DNA from: Lacrimispora xylanisolvens
Lineage (GTDB): Bacteria > Bacillota > Clostridia > Lachnospirales > Lachnospiraceae
Length of the DNA stretch: 64,000 bases
Assembly (NCBI RefSeq): GCF_002934545.1
Contig: NZ_PTJA01000002.1
Coordinates: 1 to 64,000, forward strand
Direction: 5' to 3'
The notes below the pieces were generated by a model that saw only the letters and a program-made list of their open reading frames with translations, did no database searches and was not told the origin of the DNA. Made by a program: the position numbers and the translations under genes. This document shows, piece by piece, positions 34,230 through 41,954 of this stretch; within the stretch, counting starts at the first letter, position 1, and the number at the start of each line of letters is the position of its first letter.

Positions 34230-34314
34230 GGACTTAAGTGCAAATTCTTATTGATGAAACTCGCATGATTTAATGCGGGGGAAAGTTTCTTTTAATGAAT
34301 TTACTCTTAAGTCC
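34230..34314. repeat. 85-nt imperfect inverted repeat (rod-like hairpin), possible structured RNA or small mobile remnant
   Basis: The ends GGACTTAAG (34230-34238) and CTTAAGTCC (34306-34314) are perfect complements. Inside, four more segments pair in order: AAATTC with GAATTT (34242-34247, 34297-34302), ATT with AAT, GAAACT with AGTTTC (34256-34261, 34284-34289) and CGCAT with ATGCG (34262-34266, 34273-34277). The result is one long rod filling the gap before the PhnP-like gene. No T-run follows. It matches no riboswitch class I know. Confidence 0.6.
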
Positions 34315-34337
34315 CGATGATACCGGGAGGTGACAAC

Positions 34338-35186
34338 ATGAAGATTAAAATAATCGGATCAGGCGGCTGTGTCAGCATACCACGACCATTATGTCAATGC
34401 AGAATCTGCAAGGAGGCCAGAATAAAAGGAGTTCCATACGCAAGATGTGGATGCAGTCTGTATTTAGAAGATTTGAACTTGTTAATAGATACACCGGAAG
34501 ACATCAATGCAGCACTAAACCATGCTGATGTGAAAGCAATTGAAACCATCTTGTTCAGCCACGCGGACCCGGATCACACCATGGGTATCAGGGTGATTGA
34601 ACAGTTAAAGATGGACTGGCTCGCCCAGTCTGTGGGGATAACCTGCAGTCAGCCTTTGACCGTAGGGGCGATGCCTGAGATTATAAAGGAACTGAGGAGC
34701 CAGTGCAGTAAATATGGTTCCATGCTGAAATATTATGAAGATATGGGGCTGGCAAAAGTCAAAAATATGAACCATCTGGAACAAAACGGAATTCAGATCG
34801 AATTTGTCCCGGTTGATGAAAGTGGAATTGTAACCGTTTTTGTGATAAAGGATAAAGACCGGAAAGTGATTTATGCGCCCTGTGATGTAAAACCATTTCC
34901 AGATCACCTGCTATTTTATAAAGCCGATGTCTTAATTATTGGCAATACCATTGTGGGAGATCAGTTAAAGGATGGGTTTGTACTTGATGAAACAAATATT
35001 CTGCGGAAAGAATTATTTGTTATGGATGAGATTGTTGCATTAAAAAAGAATTATCAGATAGGAAAGGTAATCATTACTCATTTAGAAGAAGACTGGGGAA
35101 AGTCCTATGACGATTACTTCAGGCTGCAAAGACAGTATGAAGGAATTGAATTTGCCTATGATGGAATGAAGATAGAACTCCCATAG
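34338..35186 (+). CDS. PhnP-like metallo-beta-lactamase-fold hydrolase
   Basis: 282 residues from ATG 34338 behind GGGAGGTG. The N-terminus KIIGSGGCVSIPRPLCQCRICKEA includes a Cys cluster as in PhnP-type phosphodiesterases (structural zinc). The metal-binding motif is FSHADPDHTMG (HxDxDH). A late His in VIITHLEEDW completes the site. PhnP enzymes act on cyclic phosphodiesters; no phosphonate genes lie near, so the substrate is unknown. An 85-nt inverted repeat precedes it. Confidence 0.85.
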   Translation: MKIKIIGSGGCVSIPRPLCQCRICKEARIKGVPYARCGCSLYLEDLNLLIDTPEDINAALNHADVKAIETILFSHADPDHTMGIRVIEQLKMDWLAQSVGITCSQPLTVGAMPEIIKELRSQCSKYGSMLKYYEDMGLAKVKNMNHLEQNGIQIEFVPVDESGIVTVFVIKDKDRKVIYAPCDVKPFPDHLLFYKADVLIIGNTIVGDQLKDGFVLDETNILRKELFVMDEIVALKKNYQIGKVIITHLEEDWGKSYDDYFRLQRQYEGIEFAYDGMKIELP

Positions 35187-35192
35187 GGCTTT

Positions 35193-36071
35193 CTATTTCA
35201 TGGACATTGCGGTGTCCTTGAAATCGGCCATCTGGGAGTTAAATGCGTGGCATTCATTATAGCAGAGATAAAAGTAGCGGTTCATGGGCATGTCCTTTAT
35301 GGGACAGGCATGGATCACTTCAGAACGGGAAGACCCCTTTACATAGCGGGTGGAGATAACTCCGATGCCAAGGTTGCGGGCAACACCGTCCAGTATGGCA
35401 GATCCGCTGTAGGATTCCCATTTAACGTGATAAGGAATATGCCGGGTCTGCATGAGATTTTCAAAGATAGAACGTGTTCCGCTGCCAACTTCCCGCAGTA
35501 TAAATTCACAGTTGTATAAATCCTCAGCTCTGATCACATCCCTTCCGGAAAAAGGATGGTCGATGCTGTAAATCAGCTGCAGCTCGTCTTCCATAATTGG
35601 TTCTGTATGAATTTTCTCATTTAATATCACGCCTTCCACCAGAGCGATATCAAGCTCATTGTGAATCAGGCGGTGTTCCAGTATCTTTGTATTTTCTATA
35701 TATACAGAGCATGAGATGTCCGGATGGCTCTTTTGCAGTCTCTGTATCATATCACTGATCATGGTATCTCCGATGGTTAAGGTAACTCCCACCCGCAGAG
35801 GGCGAAGTACGGCAGAGTTTTTCATGGATTGGTTTAATGTCTCATAGCTGTTTAAAACATTCAGGGCTCTGTCCCAGAAAAGTTTTCCCATGGGAGTCAG
35901 TTCCAGACGCTTTGGATATCGTTTAAAAAATGTAGTTTCATATTCTTTTTCCAAATCTGCAATAATCTGACTCACGGTAGGCTGGGACAGATAGAGCCGT
36001 TTGGCTGCCTCACTCATCTTTAATGTCTCTGCCACCGCTATAAAGGTCTTTAACTGCTTTAAGGTTGCCAT
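35193..36071 (-). CDS. LysR-family regulator (CysL-like)
   Basis: 292 residues. The N-terminal winged HTH is standard (TLKQLKTFIAVAETLKMSEAAKRLYLSQPTVSQIIADLEKEY, written here as separate known blocks). The effector domain spans 90-290 (LRVGVTLTIGDTMISDMIQ; ALVEGVI; FILREVGSGTRSIFENLM). The last motif is typical of CysL/YeiE-type members, which control sulfite reductase or related genes. It is divergent from a sulfite-reductase-like gene with a 123-bp shared control region containing a dyad, so it most likely activates that gene. Confidence 0.93.
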   Translation of the reverse strand: MATLKQLKTFIAVAETLKMSEAAKRLYLSQPTVSQIIADLEKEYETTFFKRYPKRLELTPMGKLFWDRALNVLNSYETLNQSMKNSAVLRPLRVGVTLTIGDTMISDMIQRLQKSHPDISCSVYIENTKILEHRLIHNELDIALVEGVILNEKIHTEPIMEDELQLIYSIDHPFSGRDVIRAEDLYNCEFILREVGSGTRSIFENLMQTRHIPYHVKWESYSGSAILDGVARNLGIGVISTRYVKGSSRSEVIHACPIKDMPMNRYFYLCYNECHAFNSQMADFKDTAMSMK

Positions 36072-36084
36072 CTTACTCTCTCCC

Positions 36085-36103
36085 TTTATCTGGTATAGAT
36101 AAA
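36085..36103. promoter_or_regulatory. LysR-type dyad in the divergent control region
   Basis: TTTATCT (36085-36091) and AGATAAA (36097-36103) are perfect inverted arms with a 5-bp spacer, just upstream of the LysR start codon. The half-site TAGATAA recurs at 36119-36125, giving the typical recognition-plus-activation site layout of LysR regulators. Confidence 0.6.
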
Positions 36104-36131
36104 ACCAATATCATGCTTTAGATAATACTAT

Positions 36132-36160
36132 TTTACGGTGCAAAAAACAAGTGCTATGAT
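36132..36160 (+). promoter_or_regulatory. Promoter of the sulfite-reductase-like gene
   Basis: TTTACG (36132-36137) and TATGAT (36155-36160) with 17-bp spacing. The second LysR half-site ends seven bases before the -35, the right place for an activator. Confidence 0.6.
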
Positions 36161-36194
36161 AGTGTCAATAACAGAAAACAGGAGCGGTAAAATT

Positions 36195-37145
36195 ATGGCA
36201 TGTACAATAAAACCAGATGAGATCAAGAGGGTGAAAGCACTTGGCTTTTTAAATAATAAGGGAACGGATTTATTTAACGGACGTATAATCACCGTAAATG
36301 GTAAGATTACGGCGGATCAGATGGCTGCAATTGCGGATGCAGCAAGAAAGTATGGCAACGGAGAAGTGGAATTTACAGCTCGTTTAAGCATTGAAGTCAG
36401 AGGAATTCAATTAAATGACATAGAGAAATTTCGCAGCCATCTGGCGGAAGCTGGACTAGAGACCGGAGGAACCGGAGCATTAGTGCGTCCTGTTGTATCC
36501 TGTAAGGGAACCACATGTCAGTATGGGCTATATGATACGTTTGCTTTGTCAGAAAAAATACATGAACGGTTTTACAAGGGCTATCATATGGTAAAGCTGC
36601 CGCATAAATTCAAGATTGCCACAGGAGGTTGTCCCAATAACTGTGTAAAGCCAAATTTAAATGATATTGGTATTGTGGGACAATTAATTCCGTGTGCGAA
36701 GAAAGATCTGTGCCGTGGATGCAGGAAGTGCCAGGTTGAGATTGCATGTCCTATGAAAGCGGCAAAACTTTCAGACGGACTGATTAGCATTGATCCGGAG
36801 AAGTGCATCAACTGCGGACGGTGTACCGGTAAATGCCCGTTTGGAGTAACTGAGAAGGGGATACCTGGATTTCGTGTCTATATTGGTGGAAGATGGGGAA
36901 AAAAGATAAATCATGGAAAAGCGCTATCGAGGATCTTTAAGAGCGAAGAGGAAGTGCTGTCAGTGGTTGAAAAGACCATTCTCCTGTTTCGGGAGCAGGG
37001 ACAGGCTGGAGAGCGGTTTGCGGATACCATTGAACGGATTGGGTTTGAAAACGTTGAAGCACAGCTTCTTACCGATGATATTTTAAGCAGAAAGCAGGAA
37101 ATACTGGATGCAAAGCTTTATTTAGTGGGCGGGGCAACCTGCTAA
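36195..37145 (+). CDS. Siroheme/4Fe-4S sulfite-nitrite-reductase-like protein with ferredoxin domain
   Basis: 316 residues from ATG 36195 (CAGGAGCGG upstream). An N-terminal ferredoxin-like half-domain precedes the siroheme and cluster ligands: cysteines in VSCKGTTCQYG and GGCPNNCVKPNLNDIG. Then comes a bacterial ferredoxin insert with two 4Fe-4S sites (CRGCRKCQVEIACP and CINCGRCTGKCPFGV). This layout fits the AsrC/dissimilatory-sulfite-reductase-like family of anaerobes. It may reduce sulfite to sulfide or act on a related oxyanion. No asrA or asrB is adjacent, so its electron donor is unclear. Control by the divergent LysR regulator is likely. Confidence 0.88.
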   Translation: MACTIKPDEIKRVKALGFLNNKGTDLFNGRIITVNGKITADQMAAIADAARKYGNGEVEFTARLSIEVRGIQLNDIEKFRSHLAEAGLETGGTGALVRPVVSCKGTTCQYGLYDTFALSEKIHERFYKGYHMVKLPHKFKIATGGCPNNCVKPNLNDIGIVGQLIPCAKKDLCRGCRKCQVEIACPMKAAKLSDGLISIDPEKCINCGRCTGKCPFGVTEKGIPGFRVYIGGRWGKKINHGKALSRIFKSEEEVLSVVEKTILLFREQGQAGERFADTIERIGFENVEAQLLTDDILSRKQEILDAKLYLVGGATC

Positions 37146-37182
37146 GCATCCAGTTTCCGTGTATTCTGATTTGCAATTTTCA

Positions 37183-37220
37183 CAGCTCCCGACAGTTTAT
37201 CAGAATGGGAGCTGTTTTTT
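37183..37220 (+). terminator. Terminator after the sulfite-reductase-like gene
   Basis: CAGCTCCC (37183-37190) and GGGAGCTG (37207-37214) form an 8-bp stem followed by TTTTTT. The stop codon of the convergent esterase gene lies inside the loop. Confidence 0.85.
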
Positions 37221-38093
37221 CAGCCATGCACTGGCAAGTTGGAACCAGGTCTCAACTTCTGGAGATATCTGGCTTGGAGTGTTGGCTGTTACCTGATTTG
37301 CCAGAGCCAGTCCATGCTCTCCTTCCTGGAAGATATGGAGTTCGTAAGGGACATGGTGTCTGGCCATCTCAAGTGCAAATACCAGAGAGTTTTCGGAGTA
37401 AACCAGCCCATCCTCTGAAGTATGCCACAAAAAAGAGGGCGGAGTATTCGAAGAGACAAACCGGGAGGGGCTGAAAGTCTGGATCACACTCTCTGTGATC
37501 TTTTTCTCTCCGGTCAGAGCCACATTTGCCTGGTCCATAAAATCAAACATCTGTTTTTTTGACTCATCTTGTGCCAATTCGGCCGATTTCTCCTTCATCA
37601 CCTGATAATCCAGCAGACCATATGCGAGAATCAGTGCGCTTGGCCGGATCTCTTCCGGACGGGCCGCTTCAGGCGAAAGAGATTTTCCCAGCTCTTTTTC
37701 ATGCCAGTGTAGGCCAAGGCTGGCAGCAAGGTGAGCGCCTGCGGAAAAACCACAGATCCCAATCTTATCAGGGTCAATGAGCAGGTGTTCGCAATTCTGC
37801 CTTAAGTACCGGACCGTCTGAGCCAGTTCTTTTATCGCAGTGTCAGCCACTCCGATTCTGTTTTCCGCCGGATTACCGGTTGTATATCTTAATACAACGG
37901 CATGATATCCCATGGATAAGAATTTAAATGCGATGGGTTCCGCTTCCCGGTCAGAGGTGAACAGATAGCCTCCCCCAGGCGCAATTACTATTACTGGACG
38001 TTTTTTACCGGGTAAAAGCTCTTTGGAATCCTCGATCAGGTACGCGGTAAAAAATCCAGCAGTTTCATTAAATTTGTGTGTTTGAATAATCAA
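37200..38093 (-). CDS. Alpha/beta-hydrolase, acetyl-esterase/BD-FAE type
   Basis: 297 residues if started at the TTG 38093, which has AAGGAGCTGACATC just upstream; in-frame ATGs further out lack this. The oxyanion-hole motif is VIVIAPGGGY, the nucleophile Ser is in GICGFSAGAHLAASLG, and the acid and His lie in TSEDGLVY and EGEHGLAL. The family removes acetyl groups from xylan or other sugars, or acts as a carboxylesterase. There is no signal peptide, so it is cytosolic. A hemicellulose locus lies about 6 kb away and may supply substrate. Confidence 0.87.
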   Translation of the reverse strand: MIIQTHKFNETAGFFTAYLIEDSKELLPGKKRPVIVIAPGGGYLFTSDREAEPIAFKFLSMGYHAVVLRYTTGNPAENRIGVADTAIKELAQTVRYLRQNCEHLLIDPDKIGICGFSAGAHLAASLGLHWHEKELGKSLSPEAARPEEIRPSALILAYGLLDYQVMKEKSAELAQDESKKQMFDFMDQANVALTGEKKITESVIQTFSPSRFVSSNTPPSFLWHTSEDGLVYSENSLVFALEMARHHVPYELHIFQEGEHGLALANQVTANTPSQISPEVETWFQLASAWLKKQLPF

Positions 38094-38291
38094 GATGTCA
38101 GCTCCTTCCATTAAAAATATTAATGTATTCATTGTATCAGATACCATTGACAATCACCAGGTTTTAAACCAGAACACTGAACTATCACAAATCTTTCACA
38201 GAATGAAAATAATTATTTAAGCTGTATTTCAGGTTTGTAATATACAATGTTTTCAAAATGAAAAGTCAATAAGTCAGAGGAGGCAGTAAAT

Positions 38292-40217
38292 ATGCATTTT
38301 AACAGATTTAATAAAACAATGGCTGGAATTTTAGTCATGACGATGGTGGTTTCCATGGCGTCACAGACAGTAACGATTCATGCTGCAAATACAACACAGG
38401 TAACAACTCAGTCCTCAGAGCCGCCCGCAGGTGGACCCGGTGGCCAGCAGCCGCCCGAAGGGGCTCCAACTGGTCAACCCCCTGAAAATGGACAACAGCC
38501 ACCCGAAGGAGCTCCAACAGGTCAACCTCCTGAGAATGGCCAGCAGCCGCCTGACGGAGCACCTGCCGGTCAGACACAACAGGGGGAAGAAAAAACTCAG
38601 GGTCAGCAGCCCTCTGACATGAATCAGGCGCCTCCTGGAGGAGTGGGAGGTGCAGATACCATGACATTTGATTATAAGGGTAGTTATACGGCTGCGCTGG
38701 TAGCTGACGGGAAAGAGGTTTCCTCTGATAAAGAATCCATCACTGCTTCAGACCCAGACCAGAACGCTGCACTGGTTCAAAACGGAGGAACTTTAACCAT
38801 TACAGAGGGTACATTACAGAAATCCGGTGATGATACCAATGGAGACAATTGTAATTTTTACGGTCTGAATTCCATTCTTCTTGGGGTAAACAGTGATTCA
38901 AAGGCATATATATCTGGAAGTTCCTTAAGGGCTGACAGTGAAGGGAGTAACGGTATCTTTTCTACCGATAATGCTGTGATTTATGCCAATGACAATCAGA
39001 TTTCTACCTCTGCCGGCAATTCCAGAGGTTTGGATGCTACCTATGGAGGTACAATCATAGCGAATTTAATGGATATTTCCACCAAAGGGGATCATAGTGC
39101 AGCCATTGCTACAGACCGGGGAGGCGGAACCATATCCGTTACCAACAGTACATTATCTACGGAAGGATCGGGATCTCCTCTTCTTTATTCCACAGGTAAT
39201 ATTGAGGTAGACAACGTTACTGGTTCATCAACAGGCAGCCAGATTGCAGGAATGGAAGGGCTTAATACAATTCGTATTTATCATTCCAGTCTTACCAGTG
39301 CCAATACAGGTAAAACAGCCAGTGATCCGGTTGCAAACGGAATCATTATCTATCAGTCAACATCAGGAGATGCGGAAGCCTCCACTGGTGAAGCAGCAAC
39401 CTTTGAAGCAGCAGATTCCACATTAAAAAGCGCAGTAAAAAGTGGTTCCATGTTTTATAGTACCAATACAGAAGCCAATATTGTGCTGAGCAATACAAAA
39501 CTGGATTTTGACAGCGATAATGCAGGTCTGCTCACTGTGGAGGGCAATGATTCCAATAACTGGGGAACTGCCGGAAGCAATGGTTCAAAAGTGAAATTTA
39601 CCGGATTAAACCAGACACTAAACGGGACAATTTCAGTTGATACCATCAGCAGCCTGGAACTGTATCTTCTTGAAAATACAACCTACACCGGTTCAACTGT
39701 AATTCAGACCAATTCTGTGAATACGAAGACAACAGAGTCACCTGTTACCGTCAATCTGGACAGTACCTCCAAGTGGGTGCTTGTAAAGGACTGTGAGATC
39801 AGTAATCTGAACGCCGAAAAAGGCGCTTCTATTGTGGATGAAGATGGAAAGACAGTAACCATTGTAGCAAATGGAAAGACAGTGGTAACCGGTACAGGTT
39901 CCCGGACTCTGACTGTTACAGGAACTTATACAGAGACAATAACAACAGACACCAGCAATGCTTTAAGTACTTCCTATTCAGACAGATCTGAATTTGACAA
40001 GTATTATGGAATTTCCACTACATTTGGTGAGAATATTGCTGCAAAGGATGGGAAAGCTGAGACATCTGCGGAAAGCCAGTCTGAAGCCGAAAGCCAGGCA
40101 GGTAACCAGGAAGAAACGTCTCAAAATAGTCCTGGTGGCATTCTGGCAGTAATCGCATCGGTTTGTGCTATTATTGGCGTTGGAGGCGTTTTGGCTTACA
40201 GAAAGAAAAGAAAATAA
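38292..40217 (+). CDS. Secreted surface protein: Pro/Gln repeats, beta-helix, C-terminal membrane anchor
   Basis: 641 residues. A Sec signal (1-32, cut near HAA) is followed by a low-complexity region with three 16-residue repeats (QQPPEGAPTGQPPENG at 52-67 and 68-83, a variant at 84-98). Residues 115-560 look like a right-handed beta-helix built of short Ser/Thr/Asn-rich rungs (GIFSTDNAVIYANDNQIS, GGTIIANLMDISTKGDHS). A Ser/Glu-rich linker leads to a C-terminal helix and basic tail (GGILAVIASVCAIIGVGG, ending RKKRK). No LPxTG motif is present. Beta-helix folds often bind or cut polysaccharides, but no catalytic residues are evident. I do not recognise a named family. Confidence 0.75.
   Translation: MHFNRFNKTMAGILVMTMVVSMASQTVTIHAANTTQVTTQSSEPPAGGPGGQQPPEGAPTGQPPENGQQPPEGAPTGQPPENGQQPPDGAPAGQTQQGEEKTQGQQPSDMNQAPPGGVGGADTMTFDYKGSYTAALVADGKEVSSDKESITASDPDQNAALVQNGGTLTITEGTLQKSGDDTNGDNCNFYGLNSILLGVNSDSKAYISGSSLRADSEGSNGIFSTDNAVIYANDNQISTSAGNSRGLDATYGGTIIANLMDISTKGDHSAAIATDRGGGTISVTNSTLSTEGSGSPLLYSTGNIEVDNVTGSSTGSQIAGMEGLNTIRIYHSSLTSANTGKTASDPVANGIIIYQSTSGDAEASTGEAATFEAADSTLKSAVKSGSMFYSTNTEANIVLSNTKLDFDSDNAGLLTVEGNDSNNWGTAGSNGSKVKFTGLNQTLNGTISVDTISSLELYLLENTTYTGSTVIQTNSVNTKTTESPVTVNLDSTSKWVLVKDCEISNLNAEKGASIVDEDGKTVTIVANGKTVVTGTGSRTLTVTGTYTETITTDTSNALSTSYSDRSEFDKYYGISTTFGENIAAKDGKAETSAESQSEAESQAGNQEETSQNSPGGILAVIASVCAIIGVGGVLAYRKKRK
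38445..38585 (+). repeat. Three tandem 48-bp coding repeats
   Basis: Copies at 38445-38492, 38493-38540 and a partial one to 38585 encode QQPPEGAPTGQPPENG or a variant. They differ at many third positions, so the repeat is old or kept by selection on the protein rather than a fresh duplication. Confidence 0.8.
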
Positions 40218-40249
40218 AGTATCAGGAGGAAAGAAAGTTAAGCATAGAC

Positions 40250-40278
40250 TTGACATTCTTAAGAGCCTATGTTAATGT
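40250..40278 (+). promoter_or_regulatory. Candidate promoter of the glycine riboswitch transcript
   Basis: A perfect -35 TTGACA (40250-40255) with 17-bp spacing to a weak -10, TAATGT (40273-40278), ending about 30 bases before the first aptamer. Confidence 0.4.
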
Positions 40279-40307
40279 GATAAAGTGAAAAAGTAATAAA
40301 CCAACAA

Positions 40308-40480
40308 GCGAAGTTCGTAGGAAAATGACGATTGTCTGCCGAAGGAGTAACACTCTCAGGCATCCGGAGTACCGGATAAGGACTATGAATGGATGTGGCT
40401 CTGGAGAATCTCATGAATGAGTGCCGAAGGTGCAAGGCGCGGGAAACCGCGTTAATCTCTCAGGCAAAAGGACAGAGTTT
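40308..40480 (+). promoter_or_regulatory. Tandem glycine riboswitch
   Basis: Both aptamers show the class core. The first has GCCGAAGG (40338-40345) and CTCTCAGGCA (40353-40362). The second has GCCGAAGG (40433-40440), CTCTCAGGCA (40457-40466) and the closing GGACAGAG (40470-40477), which pairs with CTCTG at 40399-40403. It precedes a sodium/alanine-glycine symporter gene, the standard context. A terminator follows as the expression platform. The left edge is approximate. Confidence 0.93.
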
Positions 40481-40528
40481 AAGTTCAAACGTTTAGCGGC
40501 AGTGATGCCCTTATTTGTTTGCTTTCAG

Positions 40529-40562
40529 AGCCAAATCATCCCGTATGGTTTGGCTTTTTTTA
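40529..40562 (+). terminator. Riboswitch expression-platform terminator
   Basis: AGCCAAATCAT (40529-40539) pairs with ATGGTTTGGCT (40545-40555, one G-U pair), then a T-run to 40561. It lies between the aptamers and the symporter start, so glycine binding likely decides read-through. Confidence 0.85.
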
Positions 40563-40588
40563 TTAAACAAAAAGAGAGGGTCTATCAC

Positions 40589-41953
40589 ATGGAACAATTT
40601 ACACAGCTGGTCGATCAAGTCAGCGGCATTGTCTGGAACAGCATTTTACTGTATCTGCTGGTTGGAACAGGTATTTTATTTACTGTCCGCACCCGGTTTG
40701 TACAGGTCAGAAAATTTGGAGAAGGATTTAAGCGGATGTTCGGCAGTTTTAAGCTGAACGGCGAAAATGCCGGCAAAGACGGAATGTCCTCCTTTCAGGC
40801 ATTAACTACGGCAATTGCAGCCCAGGTAGGTACGGGTAATATTGCAGGCTGTGCCACAGCACTTTATTCCGGAGGACCTGGAGCAATATTCTGGATGTGG
40901 CTCAGTGCCTTTTTTGGAATGGCGACCAACTATGGAGAAGCTGTTCTCGCTCAAAAATATAAAACTGTCAATTCCCATGGTGAAGTGACAGGGGGTCCGA
41001 TTTATTATATCAGAGCCCGTTTTAAAGGAACTGCCGGTAAGATAATGGCTGTATTTTTCTCTCTGGCAATCATTTTTGCACTGGGATTTACCGGTAATAT
41101 GGTTCAGGCTAATTCCATCGGTCTGGCGTTTCACACCGCATTTGGTCTGGATCCCCTGATTGTTGGTATCGTCATTGCTGCAGTTGCGGCTTTTACCTTT
41201 ATGGGAGGAGTAAAACGGATTGCTTCTCTGACTGAAAAACTGGTTCCGGCCATGGCTGCTTTTTATATAATCGGCTGTCTGATTGTGCTGGTAATAAACC
41301 GTAGCGAACTCCTGCCGGCTTTGGAGTCCATTCTGATTGGTGCATTCCGCCCCCAGGCACTGCTTGGCGGTGCAGCAGGAATCGGAGTTCAGAAAGCCAT
41401 GCGCTATGGCGTTGCAAGAGGTCTTTTTTCCAATGAGGCAGGTATGGGTTCAACGCCTCATGCCCATGCAATGGCAAAGGTGGAGAAGCCTCAGGATCAG
41501 GGTGTTATGGCCATTATGGGCGTATTCATTGATACCTTTGTAGTACTTAATCTCACCGCACTGGTAATACTTACTTCTGGCAAACTGGCACCAGGGGTGG
41601 AGGGAGCGCCTCAGGGAACCGCCCTTGCACAGGCAGCCTTCAGTCAGGCGTTTGGTTCCTTTGGCAACGCTTTTGTAGCAATCTGCCTCCTGTTTTTCGC
41701 ATTTTCAACAATCATTGGCTGGTACTTTTTCGGTGAGGTAAATGTGAAAGCACTTTTTGGACCGAAAGCAACCAAGGTATATGCGTTGATCGTTGTACTG
41801 TTCCTGGTGCTTGGATCATTTCTAAAGGTTCAGCTGGTCTGGAATTTATCTGACCTTTTTAACGCACTTATGGTATTTCCAAACCTGATCGCTCTTCTGG
41901 CTTCCTCTGGTATCGTAGCCAGAGCTGCCAGGGGAGAAGATATCATGAAATAA
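40589..41953 (+). CDS. Sodium:alanine/glycine symporter (AGCS family)
   Basis: 454 residues from ATG 40589 (AGAGAGGG upstream); the open frame extends left into the riboswitch, which is not coding. About eleven helices are present. Family blocks include GTGILFTVRTRFVQVR, SSFQALTTAIAAQVGTGNIAGCATAL, GGPGAIFWMWLSAFFGMATNYGEAVLAQKY and GLFSNEAGMGSTPHAHA. The protein imports alanine or glycine with sodium. The tandem glycine riboswitch argues for glycine, either taken up when scarce or exported when in excess. The gene stands alone. Confidence 0.95.
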   Translation: MEQFTQLVDQVSGIVWNSILLYLLVGTGILFTVRTRFVQVRKFGEGFKRMFGSFKLNGENAGKDGMSSFQALTTAIAAQVGTGNIAGCATALYSGGPGAIFWMWLSAFFGMATNYGEAVLAQKYKTVNSHGEVTGGPIYYIRARFKGTAGKIMAVFFSLAIIFALGFTGNMVQANSIGLAFHTAFGLDPLIVGIVIAAVAAFTFMGGVKRIASLTEKLVPAMAAFYIIGCLIVLVINRSELLPALESILIGAFRPQALLGGAAGIGVQKAMRYGVARGLFSNEAGMGSTPHAHAMAKVEKPQDQGVMAIMGVFIDTFVVLNLTALVILTSGKLAPGVEGAPQGTALAQAAFSQAFGSFGNAFVAICLLFFAFSTIIGWYFFGEVNVKALFGPKATKVYALIVVLFLVLGSFLKVQLVWNLSDLFNALMVFPNLIALLASSGIVARAARGEDIMK

Positions 41954-41954
41954 T

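Noticed and set aside
38445-38585. Tandem repeats as a possible CRISPR or mobile repeat
   Set aside because: The copies are contiguous without spacers, stay in frame and vary at third codon positions, so they are protein repeats.
40421-40588. N-terminal extension of the alanine/glycine symporter frame
   Set aside because: This stretch is the second glycine aptamer and its terminator; the true ATG at 40589 has its own ribosome site.
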